From assembly GCA_900155495.1 (NCBI GenBank), contig FTLJ01000298.1, positions 1 through 36,736 of the forward strand: 36,736 bases of DNA, in the 5' to 3' direction. Positions 1-11,936 of the stretch are shown piece by piece (position 1 is the first letter of the stretch; each line of letters opens with the position of its first letter). Below the pieces are notes generated by a model, which worked only from the letters and a program-made list of their open reading frames with translations, searched no databases and was not told the origin of the DNA. A program made the translations under genes and the position numbers. Origin of the DNA: Porogramme epimiltina (lineage: Eukaryota; Basidiomycota; Agaricomycetes; Polyporales; Polyporaceae).

Positions 1-1377
1 TGAAGAGCTCTGAACAAGGGGAGGCGACGCAAGAGTGGCAGGAGGAGATCTAGTCGGACGCGTCTTCCGACGTGTTGTGCTCGCTGGACGCACTTCGGGC
101 CCAAGCGCCTGATTCGTTGGGGGAGAGAGTGGCGGATGAGGCTAATGCTTGGGGGAGAAAGCCTGAGGAAGGGAAGGGATCAGGATGAAGGTCATAGATC
201 GACGCTTCCGCGCCATGCTCAGGGAGGCGAGCTCACCTGAGCTCGAAGCTGAAAGTGAGCGGTTGTTCTCAATCCATGAAGTCTCGCGTAACCGGCCCTA
301 AACTCGCGTCCCAAATGATGTCGCCAGCGCGACGCTCGACTTCGTGCTGTTGCACCACCTTGTCCTTTCCCATCTCCGTCTATCCCTTTGTATCCTCTTA
401 CGCCCTTCATGATGTATGGTACGCTCCTCTTTTCTCATTTCTAGCATACACCTGAATGCCTGCCTCTGACTAGGTTCTAGAATCACTCCAGAATTCGCCC
501 GCGGCTCCGTCTACCTCGACCCGCACATGTACGAAGTGATGGTGCGTACCCTCTATGCTTTCACCATTCTCGTTCGTCCACTTCGTTCAGGGATTGGTGC
601 GTGGGTAGATTTTGGCTGCCGCAGTGTGTTCTCGTCGCTAACCTTGCATCATATGTGCCACGTCACGTGGACTCCTCGTCATACCCAGGCGCGATGAGTA
701 GTGCGAGGTGAGTTCCAATGGCCCTCGCCCTCTACCCCCCTCATGACACCCCCAGGATCCACTCACGGGTGCTCTATGTGCCCCCCAGCAGGCCGCCTCC
801 CCTGATCTGGGGCCGTCCGACAAGGAGAACAAGGTACGATGTAGACGGTATTGGCAAGCCTTGCTAGCATTCTCTCTATTCCCTCACCTCGCCCTTGTCC
901 CACATGCCCCTCGCTGACCTCGCCCTCGACCAGACTCCCTGCCCTCAAGGCCCCAGGCCCCAGCCCCCTGCTGCCCCCCCTCCCCTGCTCCACCTGACCT
1001 CTCTTCCTCCATCCCATCCCCCGTTACCGCCGCCTGCCCGCCTGTAGTAGGTGCAAATGCGTCCTCATCAAGCCGTCCCTGGCCCTCCTCGATGCCCTCA
1101 AACACGACCCTGGGAGCGAGGTCTTCTTGCCAAGATTGATGAGATCTTCGACAACTATGAGTGCGTCGACCGTCCATATGGCTCCCTCTCTCTCTCTTCT
1201 ATCCTCTCATGTTCTCCCTGTCCAAGTCCGCGCTGCCGCCCACTGCCCTGCTCCTCCTACACTGCAAATGTCGTCACTTCCAAGGACATCAACTCGACCA
1301 ACTTGTTGGGCGTCACTGAGGGCGCTGCCGCCGCGACGATGACAAGACACCACTCGCCGTGGCGCACCGCTCGGTAA
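1..1377 (+). pseudogene. Remnants of an unrecognised multi-exon gene
   Basis: Several coding-like patches lie on the + strand but do not assemble into one open frame. One frame from the window edge to about 200 looks like protein (an Ala/Glu-rich stretch around LDALRAQAPDSLGERVADEA) but contains a TAG near 51. A plausible exon at 492-541 reads FARGSVYLDPHMYEVM and is bounded by AG and GTGCGT. A further patch at about 1053-1160 reads KCVLIKPSLALLDALKHDPG in one frame and AKIDEIFDNYE in another. The join needs one extra base near 1125-1130, which suggests a 1-nt deletion. I do not recognise the family. It may be a decayed gene, or a real gene whose 5' end lies outside the window and whose exons I have misjoined. 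Confidence 0.3.
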
Positions 1378-3990
1378 GTGACCGCCTCCCTAGGTTACTA
1401 TTATAGTAGACATTAGTACAATGTATTTAGTATAATCAATATATTTATTATTAATCTAACGAGATTGTGAGGGATATCCTATTTACCGGTGTGACTGAGC
1501 GCGGCCCAATGACCCTACGCTGGTGGCGAAATGACCTGCCCATAGGTGTCAGGTATGGCCAGGTGAGCCTTGGCCAGGGAATACCTGGCAGGTAGATGTT
1601 GGCCAGGATCACCAGGCCAGGAACCGGCTGCCTTGTGTGAGAGGAGATGGCCGGGATCACCCACATATGGTGATGTTCATAGGTTGATGGTTTTCCCCGG
1701 CGGAAATTGCCCGCGCCAGGTAGTCCAGGTATTCCCAGGTGAGCATTACCTAGACATTACCTGACATCTGACTTTTTGCTGATGCTGACACACGTTCACA
1801 TACATTCATTCATGATCACCCGTGATCACTCGATCACGTTCCCCGCTTGTTTCAAATTATCCACTTTCATGCACTTTCATTCAGTGAGAGAAGGGACAGT
1901 GGTCTGGGCGTAGTGCATGATCAAGAATGAACACGAGTGATCACCAATGCTATCAATCAGGTGGGCGCCTAGGCGTCCCTAAGCGGAATTCGATGAACAT
2001 CAATGAACACGGATGATCATGAGTGATCATATGACTAAGCCGTACTGCCTACTCTGTGGATGAAACCTTGTGAAAGTCGATGAAAGGATCATATTTATAA
2101 CGAACATCTAATGAACATCGATGAACATAGATGAACATGGATGAAAATGCGTGATCATGCGTGATCACGTGTGAATGTGAATGAAAGTGGATGATCCAAG
2201 TAAAACGAGGGAATAAAGTCCGAAAACCCGCCTCATACGGGACGACCTTGATGCAGACTCTTACATGGAGGAGGGCGCGAGCATGGGCGCGGTGGCGCGC
2301 GATGCGGCATGAACAGGAAAATTCGGCGGTGAAGATGCACGCCGGGCGGCGATGTGCGTGACTACACCAGGATGGCCGGGCACTTCCTGGCACAGTGGGG
2401 AGAGGAAAGTCTTGAATATAGCCTGATGCTGCATACAGCGTGTCTGGTGTTCAGATAGCGAATAAGCCCGAGGATCACTACAAGGGTGCTCTGTGTAGCA
2501 CGGATAAGGTTAGAGCACTTGGTTCCTTGATTACTATGTTCCGAGTTTATTGTCCGGAGTGTAAGATACGTTGACGTAAACTGTGATATAACTGCAAGTG
2601 CCGCTAGAACGTCGTAGGCCCGGGCGCATTCATGGATGTCGAGGAAGATTCGAGAGGGCATTATGATCGAGAGAATTATGGCTTAACTATCTGGGTTCTC
2701 AATATCAGTATTCTAAAGTTTCGGAATATCAAAACGTGGAAGGGGGGGGGGAGAACAATGTGGTAGAGGAAAGTACGTACAGGTCAGAAGATAAATAGGA
2801 GCGTGTTCCTGAGGTACGTTACTTGCACTTTATTTGGCTTGAATCCGGCCGTTTCCAGCCTTTCCAGTTATACTATTAATACACGACAGCATATCTGAAG
2901 ATGGCCTAACGTCTTCCTCATTGACCCACAGAAACTCCCGACCTTTTGATACCCTTACCACTGTCGCTGGAAGACCCACACAAGCTCAGGCGTAGAAGGA
3001 AAACCCACTGGTTGGAGACCACTGTAGGCGTGTTCGTAGACGTTCAACCAGAGTCGAGACGACATCACACTAGAGGAGGCGGACGTCTGGTAGCTAACAC
3101 GGGAACACGGCGTGCATGGCGTCGCCCAGACTTCAGTGATGCGAGGTGTAGAGGGCGGGAGGTCGCAGCGCGGATGTGTGCGCTCAGAAGGAACAAGCAA
3201 CGCGATGCGCCGAGTTCCACACGAGAACGACAGACAAGAGGTGAAAAATAGGCGGGAGGAAAACTAGGGATAGTTCACGTGCCCCTCTCATGTACTCCAG
3301 TATTAGTTCACCGTTCACCTGGACGCTTCGAGTCGGAGTCAATGCTGCCGGTGACTCTTCGGCGCTGGCGCTGAGCTCTGTCCCTCTGACCCGGCTCAGC
3401 GCAAGTTAGATGTCAATCACTCGTGGTGAGCGGACCTCCGTAAGTAGTATACTCTCTGCTGGTTCCAGATTACATTACTGCGCTTGAAGGTCCGATACGA
3501 ATGCTCAAGAGCAAGAGTTCCTTGACATTAGACGACCGTTGCCAGTCTCCACTGCGCCTCGTCTGTGCCTCTATGGACTTCTTTTAAGGTAGGCAGTGCC
3601 GCAGCGGTGCGGCGCTCTCTCCCAGATCCCTCCTGACCTGTGATGTGAGTGGCATGAGAGCGCTTTGGTGGTGCAGGGTGAGTCACGCACTGCCGCAGGG
3701 TCTGCCTAAGGACAGGCCCGTTGCCATGATGAAGGAAGGGGGGTCGGCGCCCCACTAGCTTACCTAAGACGCCCGTGGGGGATCGTATTGCCAATGTACA
3801 AGGTTCACCGCGGCGTTTGGCCGCCATTGACGGCAGCACCCTAGCTTCATTCTCTTTTTTCTAGCACTATAGCGCTCTCCGTGGAATCGGGAGCTAATAG
3901 CCAAGCGCACAGTATGAATAGAGGCATATAAAAACCGAGCCGATATGTGGGATCTTGGGTAGAACTCCAATTCGATCGATCGCTCTCGCT
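1378..3990. other. Intergenic stretch, no gene seen
   Basis: No open frame here has splice-compatible neighbours or a recognisable motif. The stretch is AT-richer than the genes. It contains a region rich in CCAGG-type words (about 1555-1745), the inverted-arm repeat region described separately (about 1793-2197), and a run of ten G near 2742-2751. The last few hundred bases before 3991 presumably hold the promoter of the MuiA-like gene; a TATATAAA-like sequence lies near 3925-3932. Confidence 0.5.
1793..2197. repeat. Imperfect inverted-arm repeat region with GATGAACAT/TGATCA words
   Basis: The left arm (about 1793-1885) is rich in words such as TTCATTCATGATCAC and ATCCACTTTCAT. The right arm (about 2085-2197) carries the reverse complements, for example GTGATCACGTGTGAATGTG and AATGAAAGTGGATGAT. 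Within the right arm the word GATGAACAT recurs with a period near 10 bp (about 2100-2145). A separate cluster of the same words lies at 1925-2035. The layout resembles a degenerate palindromic or MITE-like element, but I could not define exact ends or a target duplication. Confidence 0.4.
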
Positions 3991-5929
3991 ATGGCCGCTC
4001 AGACGAACATGATCTCTGTCCTTGCATCGGATTTCCCCGCGGTATCCGCCACAATTTTTGGGTCGTCCGTAGCGGAGGTAGTCCGTGAATGCTCTGTCAC
4101 CTTGCGGGTTAGTCTTTGAAGTATCTCCCATATTCGATTCTACTTATCTATGTCTTGTTTCAGGCTGGGAGGAATGTTCTTGAGGTCTCTGGTCTTTCCA
4201 GCAACATTGAACCCTACTCTCCCAGGATCTTAGGTCTTACCGGAGATAATGTTAGCGTGGTAGACGTTTCCTGCAGGTTAGTTTCAGAACCAACCCAAGG
4301 ACTTGACGGTGGAAAGCACGGGGAAGAAATCAAGCAACTTAACACACAACTTAGAGCTCTCGGCAAAGAGCTCGCGGCGTATAAAATGGGGAGTAAGCTC
4401 GTCGATGGTATTGGTTCTCGTGTCAGCGAGGTCGGCGTCGATGATTCCTTGGAGGGACAAGTGGATTTTGTGGACGTAATCGTCAAACGCAAGCTCAGGG
4501 ACACGGAACTTATATCCGGAATTGAGGAGAAGATGAAAAAACTCAAGATTATAATCGATTTGCATAGAAGACGAAGCGGCGTTGTCAATGCGACACTCTT
4601 CGCATCTCGAGGCGAATGTCAATTTAACTTTCAGCTCACATATCGTATGGAGTCATCTACATACAACTCTTTTGGAACGCACTAATATTATGGATTAGTT
4701 GCTAGAGGAGCTCGCTGGGACACGTCCTACGATCTCCACGCAGTGACCTCTGACGGGAAAACTTTGCCTGATATAACCCTTTTCAGTTATGCAGAAATCA
4801 CCCAGGACACCGGAGAAGAGTGGATTGACACGGCTCTCACTCTAAGCACGGTTGACTCAGACGCCATACCGAACCCCTCATCTCATAAATTAAATCGCAT
4901 CAAGTTATATGGTACAATACAACAACCGCCCTCTGTCGCTGTGGACAATCTGCAACGGCTTTCGCCCATCCCAGTTGTCGTACCCATATGCTGCGGCCCA
5001 GCTTTTGAAACAGATTTTCTCTCACCGCATACTACCTCCAAGTCCGAGCAGGGCACATATCCGGGTAGTTGTGGCTCTTCCGTCCATGTTAGCATTCCCA
5101 ACGCTGCCATCCCAGTATCATCTCGGAGTCCAATCTCGGTCGTTCATCGCATCGGCAACCCTCTGACACTGCATACCGACATCATTCCGCACAAGGTCCC
5201 TATCACGGCTGCGCTTAACTTAGAGGGGCAGCTGCAGCTCGTTGGCGTACCTCGTGTGGGGGCGTCTGTGTTCATAGAAGCAACAATCAAAAACACGACC
5301 GCATACGCTCTTCTTGCTGGACCTGTCAGCGTCTTTATGGACGGCGGATTTGTAACAAGAACACAGCTTCAAGTGAGTCCCCCTACATGTTCCTACCATA
5401 TACACAACTTCGTAGCTTAACTACAGTCCCGTAGTTCACGGGTATCAACCAGAGCTTTGGCTGCGTGCTGGGTGTCGATACCCTCCTTCGCACCTCCTAC
5501 GAAATAGAATCTCAGGTTCAACGCGCCCCACAGCTCACTTTCGTCGAACCTTACAACACGACAATGCGCACCGTGAGGATTGCGATTACGAACGGGCACC
5601 CCTTCGACATAACAGGCCTCGTGGTGCGCGACGTCATTCCACTCGGAGACGAGAGCGCGGGGGTCAAGGTCACGCTGCGCAAGCCCGAAGGCCTGGCATG
5701 TGCGAAGGAGGGAGACGAGGTATCGGTGGGACGTGAAGGAGAAGACATCAGGGTGCGGTGGACGACCGAAGAGGGGTTGGGTGGGGAGAAGGATGGAATG
5801 TACGAATGGGTATGTGGAGTCCAGGCTGGAGAAGAGGTGCAACTGGAGACAGTATGGGATGTCAGCGCTCCGGAAAATGTTGTTTGGGACGAAGTCGAGG
5901 ACGAATTGGAAGAGGAGGGGAGGATTTGA
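3991..5929 (+). CDS. DUF4140/DUF4139 domain protein (MuiA / F37C4.5-like)
   Basis: Four exons: 3991-4107, 4164-4644, 4699-5372 and 5435-5929. They join in frame to about 588 residues, the usual size for this family. The start at 3991 gives an N-terminus of about 39 residues before the first intron. The N-terminal DUF4140 domain continues across that intron, with GRNVLEVSGLSSNI and RILGLTGDNVSVVDVSC. A charged helical, coiled-coil-like segment follows (about residues 90-180). The DUF4139 domain is clear in YDLHAVTSDGKTLPDITLFS, then EGQLQLVGVPRVGASVFIEA, and INQSFGCVLGVDTLLR. The second intron contains an ACTAAT branch-point-like sequence just before its acceptor. The family is named after bacterial mucoidy inhibitor A, but the biochemical role of the eukaryotic members is unknown. 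No signal peptide or membrane segment is evident. The acidic tail (EDELEEEGRI) ends the protein. No damage was seen. Confidence 0.9.
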
Positions 5930-7557
5930 GGCCTGATCATGACTATGATGTCTATATTTTCATACGAGCTCGCGATTCATTAGACATACTCCCCCAAAAC
6001 CTGGACTCTGAATTTGCCTTGAAGATGAGTCTTCTCAAAGCAGTGCTTTTTGACGTATAGACAAAATCCCGAGTTGTCCGCGTTACGGCTTCCGCTATGA
6101 GACATCACCGGTGCGTGTTGACCTCTAGAATCTAGACAGGGCTACGCATGATCGCGGAACCGCATCTGTTTCTGCATAGGACGTACACGGTCAATCTTAG
6201 GGAGTGACAAAGTGGTAGCAGGAACGGAGCTGAAGTGATCGAACACAGGATGGCCGGGTAGACGGAGCGCTGACTAAATGCGTGCGAAGGAGAATATGTC
6301 GTCAGAGCGTAGTCACTGGGAATAGAGGTGATCGTGGGCGAAAAGTGGGGACGCGCCTGGGGCTCTGAATCGCTGAGAGCCAGTGATGGGGTAGTTAAAA
6401 ACCGTCCTGGATGCGTCGCTCTTGTTGGACTTTGGGAGAGACGTTGATGGGGTTGCGATCAAAATGGCCAGGCAGCCCCTGGGTGCAAGGAGATTATCAA
6501 GCGCCCGATGACGTAGTGATGTCCGACAACAAAACGGGTATGGGCGCCAATGCCACATCCGAGTCAACTCCCCGTACTAAGCCCTAGTCTGAGCACGGTC
6601 TCGGCCGTAATTGACAGTTTAATGGCCGTGTTATGACATAACATCAAGTGTTCTATTTTCCTTCTGGCGGCCATAGGTGGCATTGCCTCCCTACATCCAG
6701 CCCCGTTCTCAACATCCTCGCGGCTGCGATCGACGCAGAGGGCCTCTTCGAAGTTCGGGTGCACTCGTTCCCACCATATTGCCGCCGGCCCTCTCTGTCG
6801 ACATTCATCCAGACGCTGCCGAACAAGCACCCCCCAAAAGGCCCAGGAACCCTCTCATACGTACTATTATCTCCTGGAGTGCTACGTGCCTCCGCTCCTT
6901 CTTTTGATACTAATGATATAACTTGAACGCGCCACAATCAATGTCCGCGGTCACCGGTGCCGCTGCCGGCACTGCAGCTCGCTGCGCCGCAAACTCAACT
7001 GCGCCGGAGTCAGAACGACATTAACTGATGGTCAGTGCTTCGTGCTATTCGTCAACCCCTTCTATTGAGCAGTAATCTTGCGACACCGACCCAGGAGAAA
7101 CAAGCTGGAACGTGCATATCTATGCTCTCACAATGACGCTCGTTGCCGCGCTCATCTTCGAGACAATGGATTTGCAAAGGCAACATACTCGTAGCTTTTG
7201 GACACGTAGAACCCCAGATTTCTCAACTTCAGAAGGACTTGTGCCGCACACAGGGGCCAACATGGCTTGTCTGCGCCCCGCTCTGTCCGCTCTTTTACCG
7301 CGTGTACGGTGTGCGCTCTAGTCGACCTTACCCGTATCCGACCCGGAGCGCCTTTGGTCATCCCTTAGGCTACGGGGTGTCCAACCCTCGAACACACCTC
7401 GCCTCAATCTCTGCCGGGGCCTTGTCCCCGTCCACATCCTTCCACTAGATTGACCCGAGCCCAACATAGAACGAATCGAGTAGCACCATCGCAGTGAGTT
7501 AACAGAGCATTTTCATTAATGCGTTCACCGACCACTCTCACATTCATAGCCTGGACG
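5930..7557. other. Intergenic stretch upstream of the HET gene
   Basis: Short open frames occur (for example about 6648-6926 and 7112-7448), but none shows recognisable motifs or splice-compatible partners. I see no transposon ends or RNA gene. The 3' part presumably carries the promoter of the HET gene. Confidence 0.45.
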
Positions 7558-10046
7558 ATGTGGGTCCTCAGCACTGCTCGCGCGGAGCTCCATTATTTCA
7601 GAGACTGTGCCGCTATCCGCGAAGGATACGCTATTCTCTCCCACACTTGGACCCAGGATCCCGCAGGAGAAAGGACCTTCCAAGATATACAGAACATTAT
7701 CAAGAAATGCAAAATCGCCGAACAAAACCCGCGAGATCACGTTGAGGACAAGATACGCCGGTGCTGCGAGATCGCTGAGAGCGATGGCTACCGCTGGGTT
7801 TGGATCGACTCATGTTGCATCGACAAGACGAGCAGCACGGAGCTCTCGGAGGCCATCAGTTCAATGTTTAACTGGTATGCTCTTGCAGAGGTCTGCTACG
7901 TTTATCTCGAGGACGTAAAGGAAGGAGACGACCCGGTCGATGAAGACTCGGGCTTCCAGCACGCGCGATGGCACTCGCGGGGATGGACGCTGCAGGAGCT
8001 CCTCGCACCCACATTCGCCATTTTCTTTTCGGATGAGTGGAAGAAGATCGGGACAAAGTACGATCTCCGCCTTCCCCTCTCCAGGTGCACCGGAATCGAG
8101 GAGGAGTACCTTACGCGCAAGGAGGACTTCCGAGTCCATGCTTCGATCGCAAGGCGCATGTCTTGGGCGGCTAAACGAAAGACTACGAGGGTAGAGGACG
8201 AGGCGTACTGCCTACTAGGCCTGTTCGACGTCAACATGCCAACGCTGTACGGTGAGGGGCGGCATGCATTCCAGCGGCTGCAGGCGGAGTTGGCAAAGAA
8301 CAGCACGGACGCGACACTGTTCGCTTGGGGCGACTGCTACTTCTCCAATGATGACAACTGGGAGCCGGCCTCTCTATCTCGAAATCGCCGCGCTCACAAT
8401 CCTGACGTGCCAGATATATTTCTGTTTGCCCCATCGCCGAGCGCGTTCAAAGGATGGTCGGAGACATATTTCTCCCCGCAGACACCCTCTCTGGCAAATC
8501 AGCAGTCTTCCGCAAGCCCCCAGTGGGATAACAAGGTACGCGTAGCTTGCAATACACGTCAACCGTTTGTATCTCATCCGAATGAAAGCACTATGACCAT
8601 AAATACAGCTCACTTGGCAAAACCCGCGATGAGGTCCCTTCGTTTGAGGTGACCTCGCATGGCATGAAATGCCGGTTTCCAGTGGCCGACATCGATGGTG
8701 TTACCATTGCTGTCCTCCCATGTCAACGGAGTAATGAACGCCTCGGGCTCCTCCTCCATCCAGTTGTGAGCGACGATACTCAGGTTCCACCCCGGCAGGT
8801 CTACTACGTCACGTGGGCATTCCGCGACCGAACTAAATCCAAGTATGACGTCTTGAGGCTGGCCTGCCTCAGCGGCGACGTCCGCAGCCTGCGCTTCTGT
8901 GGAAAGCCCGTTGCTACAAGATGGCACGACATTTACATCGCGGCCCATCCACCCACGACCGGGCGCAGAGACGGTGCTCATATCCTACAGGGCTTCGCTC
9001 CTGACGTTGCCCCCACATCATTCCGTATTCCCCGGTCGCTAATCCAGACGCTGGGTGAGCTCGAGTTCTTTCCCGTTACAGGAGCAATATCCTGGGACTC
9101 AGCATCTAAGGACACTATGTCAATTTGGTACCAAAGTACGGCATTGATGGAGTCGGTTCGCATTCTCCTCGGAACGTGCATCAATCCGTCTACTGGGGCT
9201 CATCCACACCGCTGGGCATGGACAGGTCAGCACAATCGTGCGACATGGGACCAGCCTTGGCAGCAATACCTACACGACTGCTCTAAGGACCACATTGAGG
9301 ACTGGCCCAGCTACACACGCGAATTCGGAGACTCGGAGCGCACGATTCGCCTCGTGTTCGCGCCCTGCAAGCATGCGCCAGAACAAACTCTTGTGCTCGG
9401 TCTCGAGCTTGTCGGGAGTGTGTACGAGAAGATCCAGAAGAACGCAAATATCTCCCTCTTGCTCCCTTCTTGCTTTTCACAACGACCCGTCGATGCGGCT
9501 TCGCAAGGAAACCTGGCCCTCTCCGGTGCCACCTTGAACTGTCAAACAAATTTTAGGCCGGCAACCATCCCTCCGCCACCGCCTTCACATCAGCCTATAC
9601 CCGCCCTCACTCCGTTAGCTCCTAGTCCCAAAACTAGCTGCCTTTCAACCTCACATCGTTTGAGCAAAATGAGCTCCGCACAAACCATCGCTGAAGACCT
9701 TCATATGTCTCTGGGTAGCAGAAACCCTGCTGGTCCTGGGGAAACACACCGTCCGTCCACCCCAGACTCGGTTAGAGGGGTCAACTGTCTGGCCGATATC
9801 CCCAGCCACCATCATGCTGCCATGCAAGAGATCACCAGGGAAATCAATGCCACTCGCGATTGGGATATGCACGAGTTGAGAAGAGTATATGACGCACAAA
9901 TGCGCACGCTAACCAGAACAATCGAGAGCCAACGCGACGAGGTTGCACAGTTGAAGCAGCTGTTGAACGCTCAGAACATTCTCCTCAGCCGAATTCTGCA
10001 CAACAACGGCATTACACCTCCTGCAGCACAGCCGCCGTCCACCTAG
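7558..10046 (+). CDS. HET-domain (heterokaryon incompatibility) protein with coiled-coil tail
   Basis: Two exons, 7558-8535 and 8589-10046, encode about 811 residues. The start at 7558 is preferred over an in-frame ATG at 7519 because it gives MWVLSTARAELHYF, the usual N-terminus of basidiomycete HET proteins. HET motifs are clear: GYAILSHTW, then DGYRWVWIDSCCIDK, SSMFNWYALAEVCYVYLED and WHSRGWTLQELLAP, followed by KTTRVEDEAYCLLGLFDVNM. The 53-nt intron is chosen because a later AG (8608) would give a stop. After a variable middle region the protein has a Pro-rich linker (about residues 660-690) and a C-terminal helix with heptad-like Leu/Ile spacing (about residues 745-800). No NACHT, WD40 or ankyrin module follows, unlike HET-E/HET-D. 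HET proteins act in non-self recognition and cell death in filamentous fungi; the role of this paralogue is inferred from the family. Confidence 0.88.
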
Positions 10047-11936
10047 TGCGCTCGCTCAGATTTCTTGCATTTGCGTCTCTACTCGCACGCACCTCCTCCC
10101 CTCCTGAATCAGTGCATCCCACGGATCCTCTACCCCCGCAGCACGTCGCCCCGGATGTCTTTGGTATCGTTGCGTTGAATGTGTCGTGCGCGCCCTCTGC
10201 GTCACGCCTGCAACCTACTATGGCGGCAGATTTGTACAATTAATAATCGCATATAACACACGTTAATAAGCAAACGCGCTCACACACAGTGCAATCGCGC
10301 ACATATATTGATGTAAGCGCGCGTGAGACGCCCAACGCGACCTTGAGGGGCCCCGCAGTCTGAAGTCAGCTCGGAGTAGGCTGCCAGTGGTGAACTGACC
10401 GTGATCGTCTCTTGTGCGTGCTAGAAGACAAACGAGGACCAGCTTTCCAGACTTCACTGACCAGGCTACGAGTATCCAAGGTAGCCCGTATATCTGGCGT
10501 CCACAGCAGTTATGGATGTGGCGGTTGAATGATGGAGACGAACTCAAGTTCGAGGTGGTGGCGCGCCGGGCGCGTGTCCGAATATGGCTATGATGGCGGC
10601 GGGATTGGTAATTCCATCAACCCGCTCCTTCCAGAAGTGGATGTATGACGTCATCTCTACTCGGGCAGGCCAACGCTATCGCTTTGTTGAGGTCATAGCA
10701 TCCTTCCACTCGCGCGTACCTCCATTGCCGGAGAACGTCTCCAGGCGCTTCTTGCTTTCGGAGCCATTCCGTTTAAATTCCCTGTGCTCCTCCAAGCTGT
10801 CTGCATGCTAGTCTTGAATCTCCCACAAAACAAAAATTTCTTCACGTGGCGACAAACTGATCAATTGTTGGCTAGGTTTTCAACTGGAGTTCACGCGGTT
10901 CCTAAACCTTGCACGCAGCGGGCAGCATTAGGGTGCGTTCAGTGCTACATAGTGCATCTCGTTCAAAGTCCAATCCTAGTACTAAACGAAACGTCCTTAA
11001 CAGGCGGTTAGGCTTGCCACGTACTGTATCTGACTTACTTGACCCCGTGTCCCCGTTGCGAGCAAGTGGTGTAATAATGATGGGAGAAAAGGATTTGGCA
11101 TGTATGTACTATGGTTTGCTTCGCTCTCTTGGGGGACAAACTGCATGGCGATGTCGCGATGCGGCTTTCTGTGTCACCGTTCGCAACATCTCCGACTGGT
11201 TTGTCATCTCTTTCCAGCTCGCGATGTAGCTGAAATGGCCTATAATCTAGATGTTAGCCGGGGCAATGAACAGGTCATGGAAACTGGATCAAGTACTGGA
11301 CGAAATAGTGCGCCAAAGTGGACGTCGTCTGTGTAACTCCGGAACCTGGACCACCAGTGGCCACTCCAATGCTGTACTCGACGCGGGGTATTTGCGTTTG
11401 CGTACACAAGCAATGGGCCATGGATGACGAGAGCTGTCAAGGAGGTCCCGTAGCACCGGCCGCCCATCGGCGCTAAAGAAGTCGCGCCGCAAATCCCAGC
11501 TCACAGCAGAACTGGTTCGAGTCTGGAACGTGTTACAGTGGACATCCGGAAGAATTCGGAGAGTGTCTAGGCCCTGCAAGAACCTCGGAAGATGAGACTA
11601 AGTTAAAGTTCACATCACTGTGCTCTTATCTAACGCCCGCTCACAGCATCGTTGCTTCTCGGAGTACAATGCGCTCAAAATTTTCAGCTTCTTGATCCCC
11701 CGCTGCTGCCCGGCTTCCGGTTCAACGTCAATGACTCGGGCCGGGAGGCCTGCCGCAAATCGCACTGACGTCGGGAGTCGGCCACTGCGACAGGATAGGT
11801 AGTCGGTCGGCGGCCGCAGTACTGCAGTGTGTTTACCGCCGGTATGCTCGCAACGAACCATAACGCGGGGGCGGGATACTACCGACCTCATGGAGGGTAT
11901 ATGAACGAGTTAGTGCTGGGTCACCGAAGCTCACTC
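10047..11936. other. Intergenic stretch between HET and DUF6534 gene A
   Basis: Nothing recognisable. Open frames are short and lack splice-compatible partners. An in-frame ATG at 11829 lies upstream of the chosen start of gene A and could extend its N-terminus. Confidence 0.45.

Noticed and set aside
1555..1745. CCAGG/GGCCAGG words as a CRISPR-like or tandem array
   Set aside because: Spacing and repeat units are irregular; CRISPR arrays are not expected in fungal nuclear DNA.
7519..7557. Upstream in-frame ATG for the HET gene, giving a signal-peptide-like start
   Set aside because: Family members start at the MW(L/V)L(S/D)TARAEL motif, and HET proteins are not secreted.
11505..11530. TTCGAGTC-type T-loop-like sequence as a tRNA gene
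   Set aside because: No matching acceptor stem, A-box or cloverleaf could be drawn around it.
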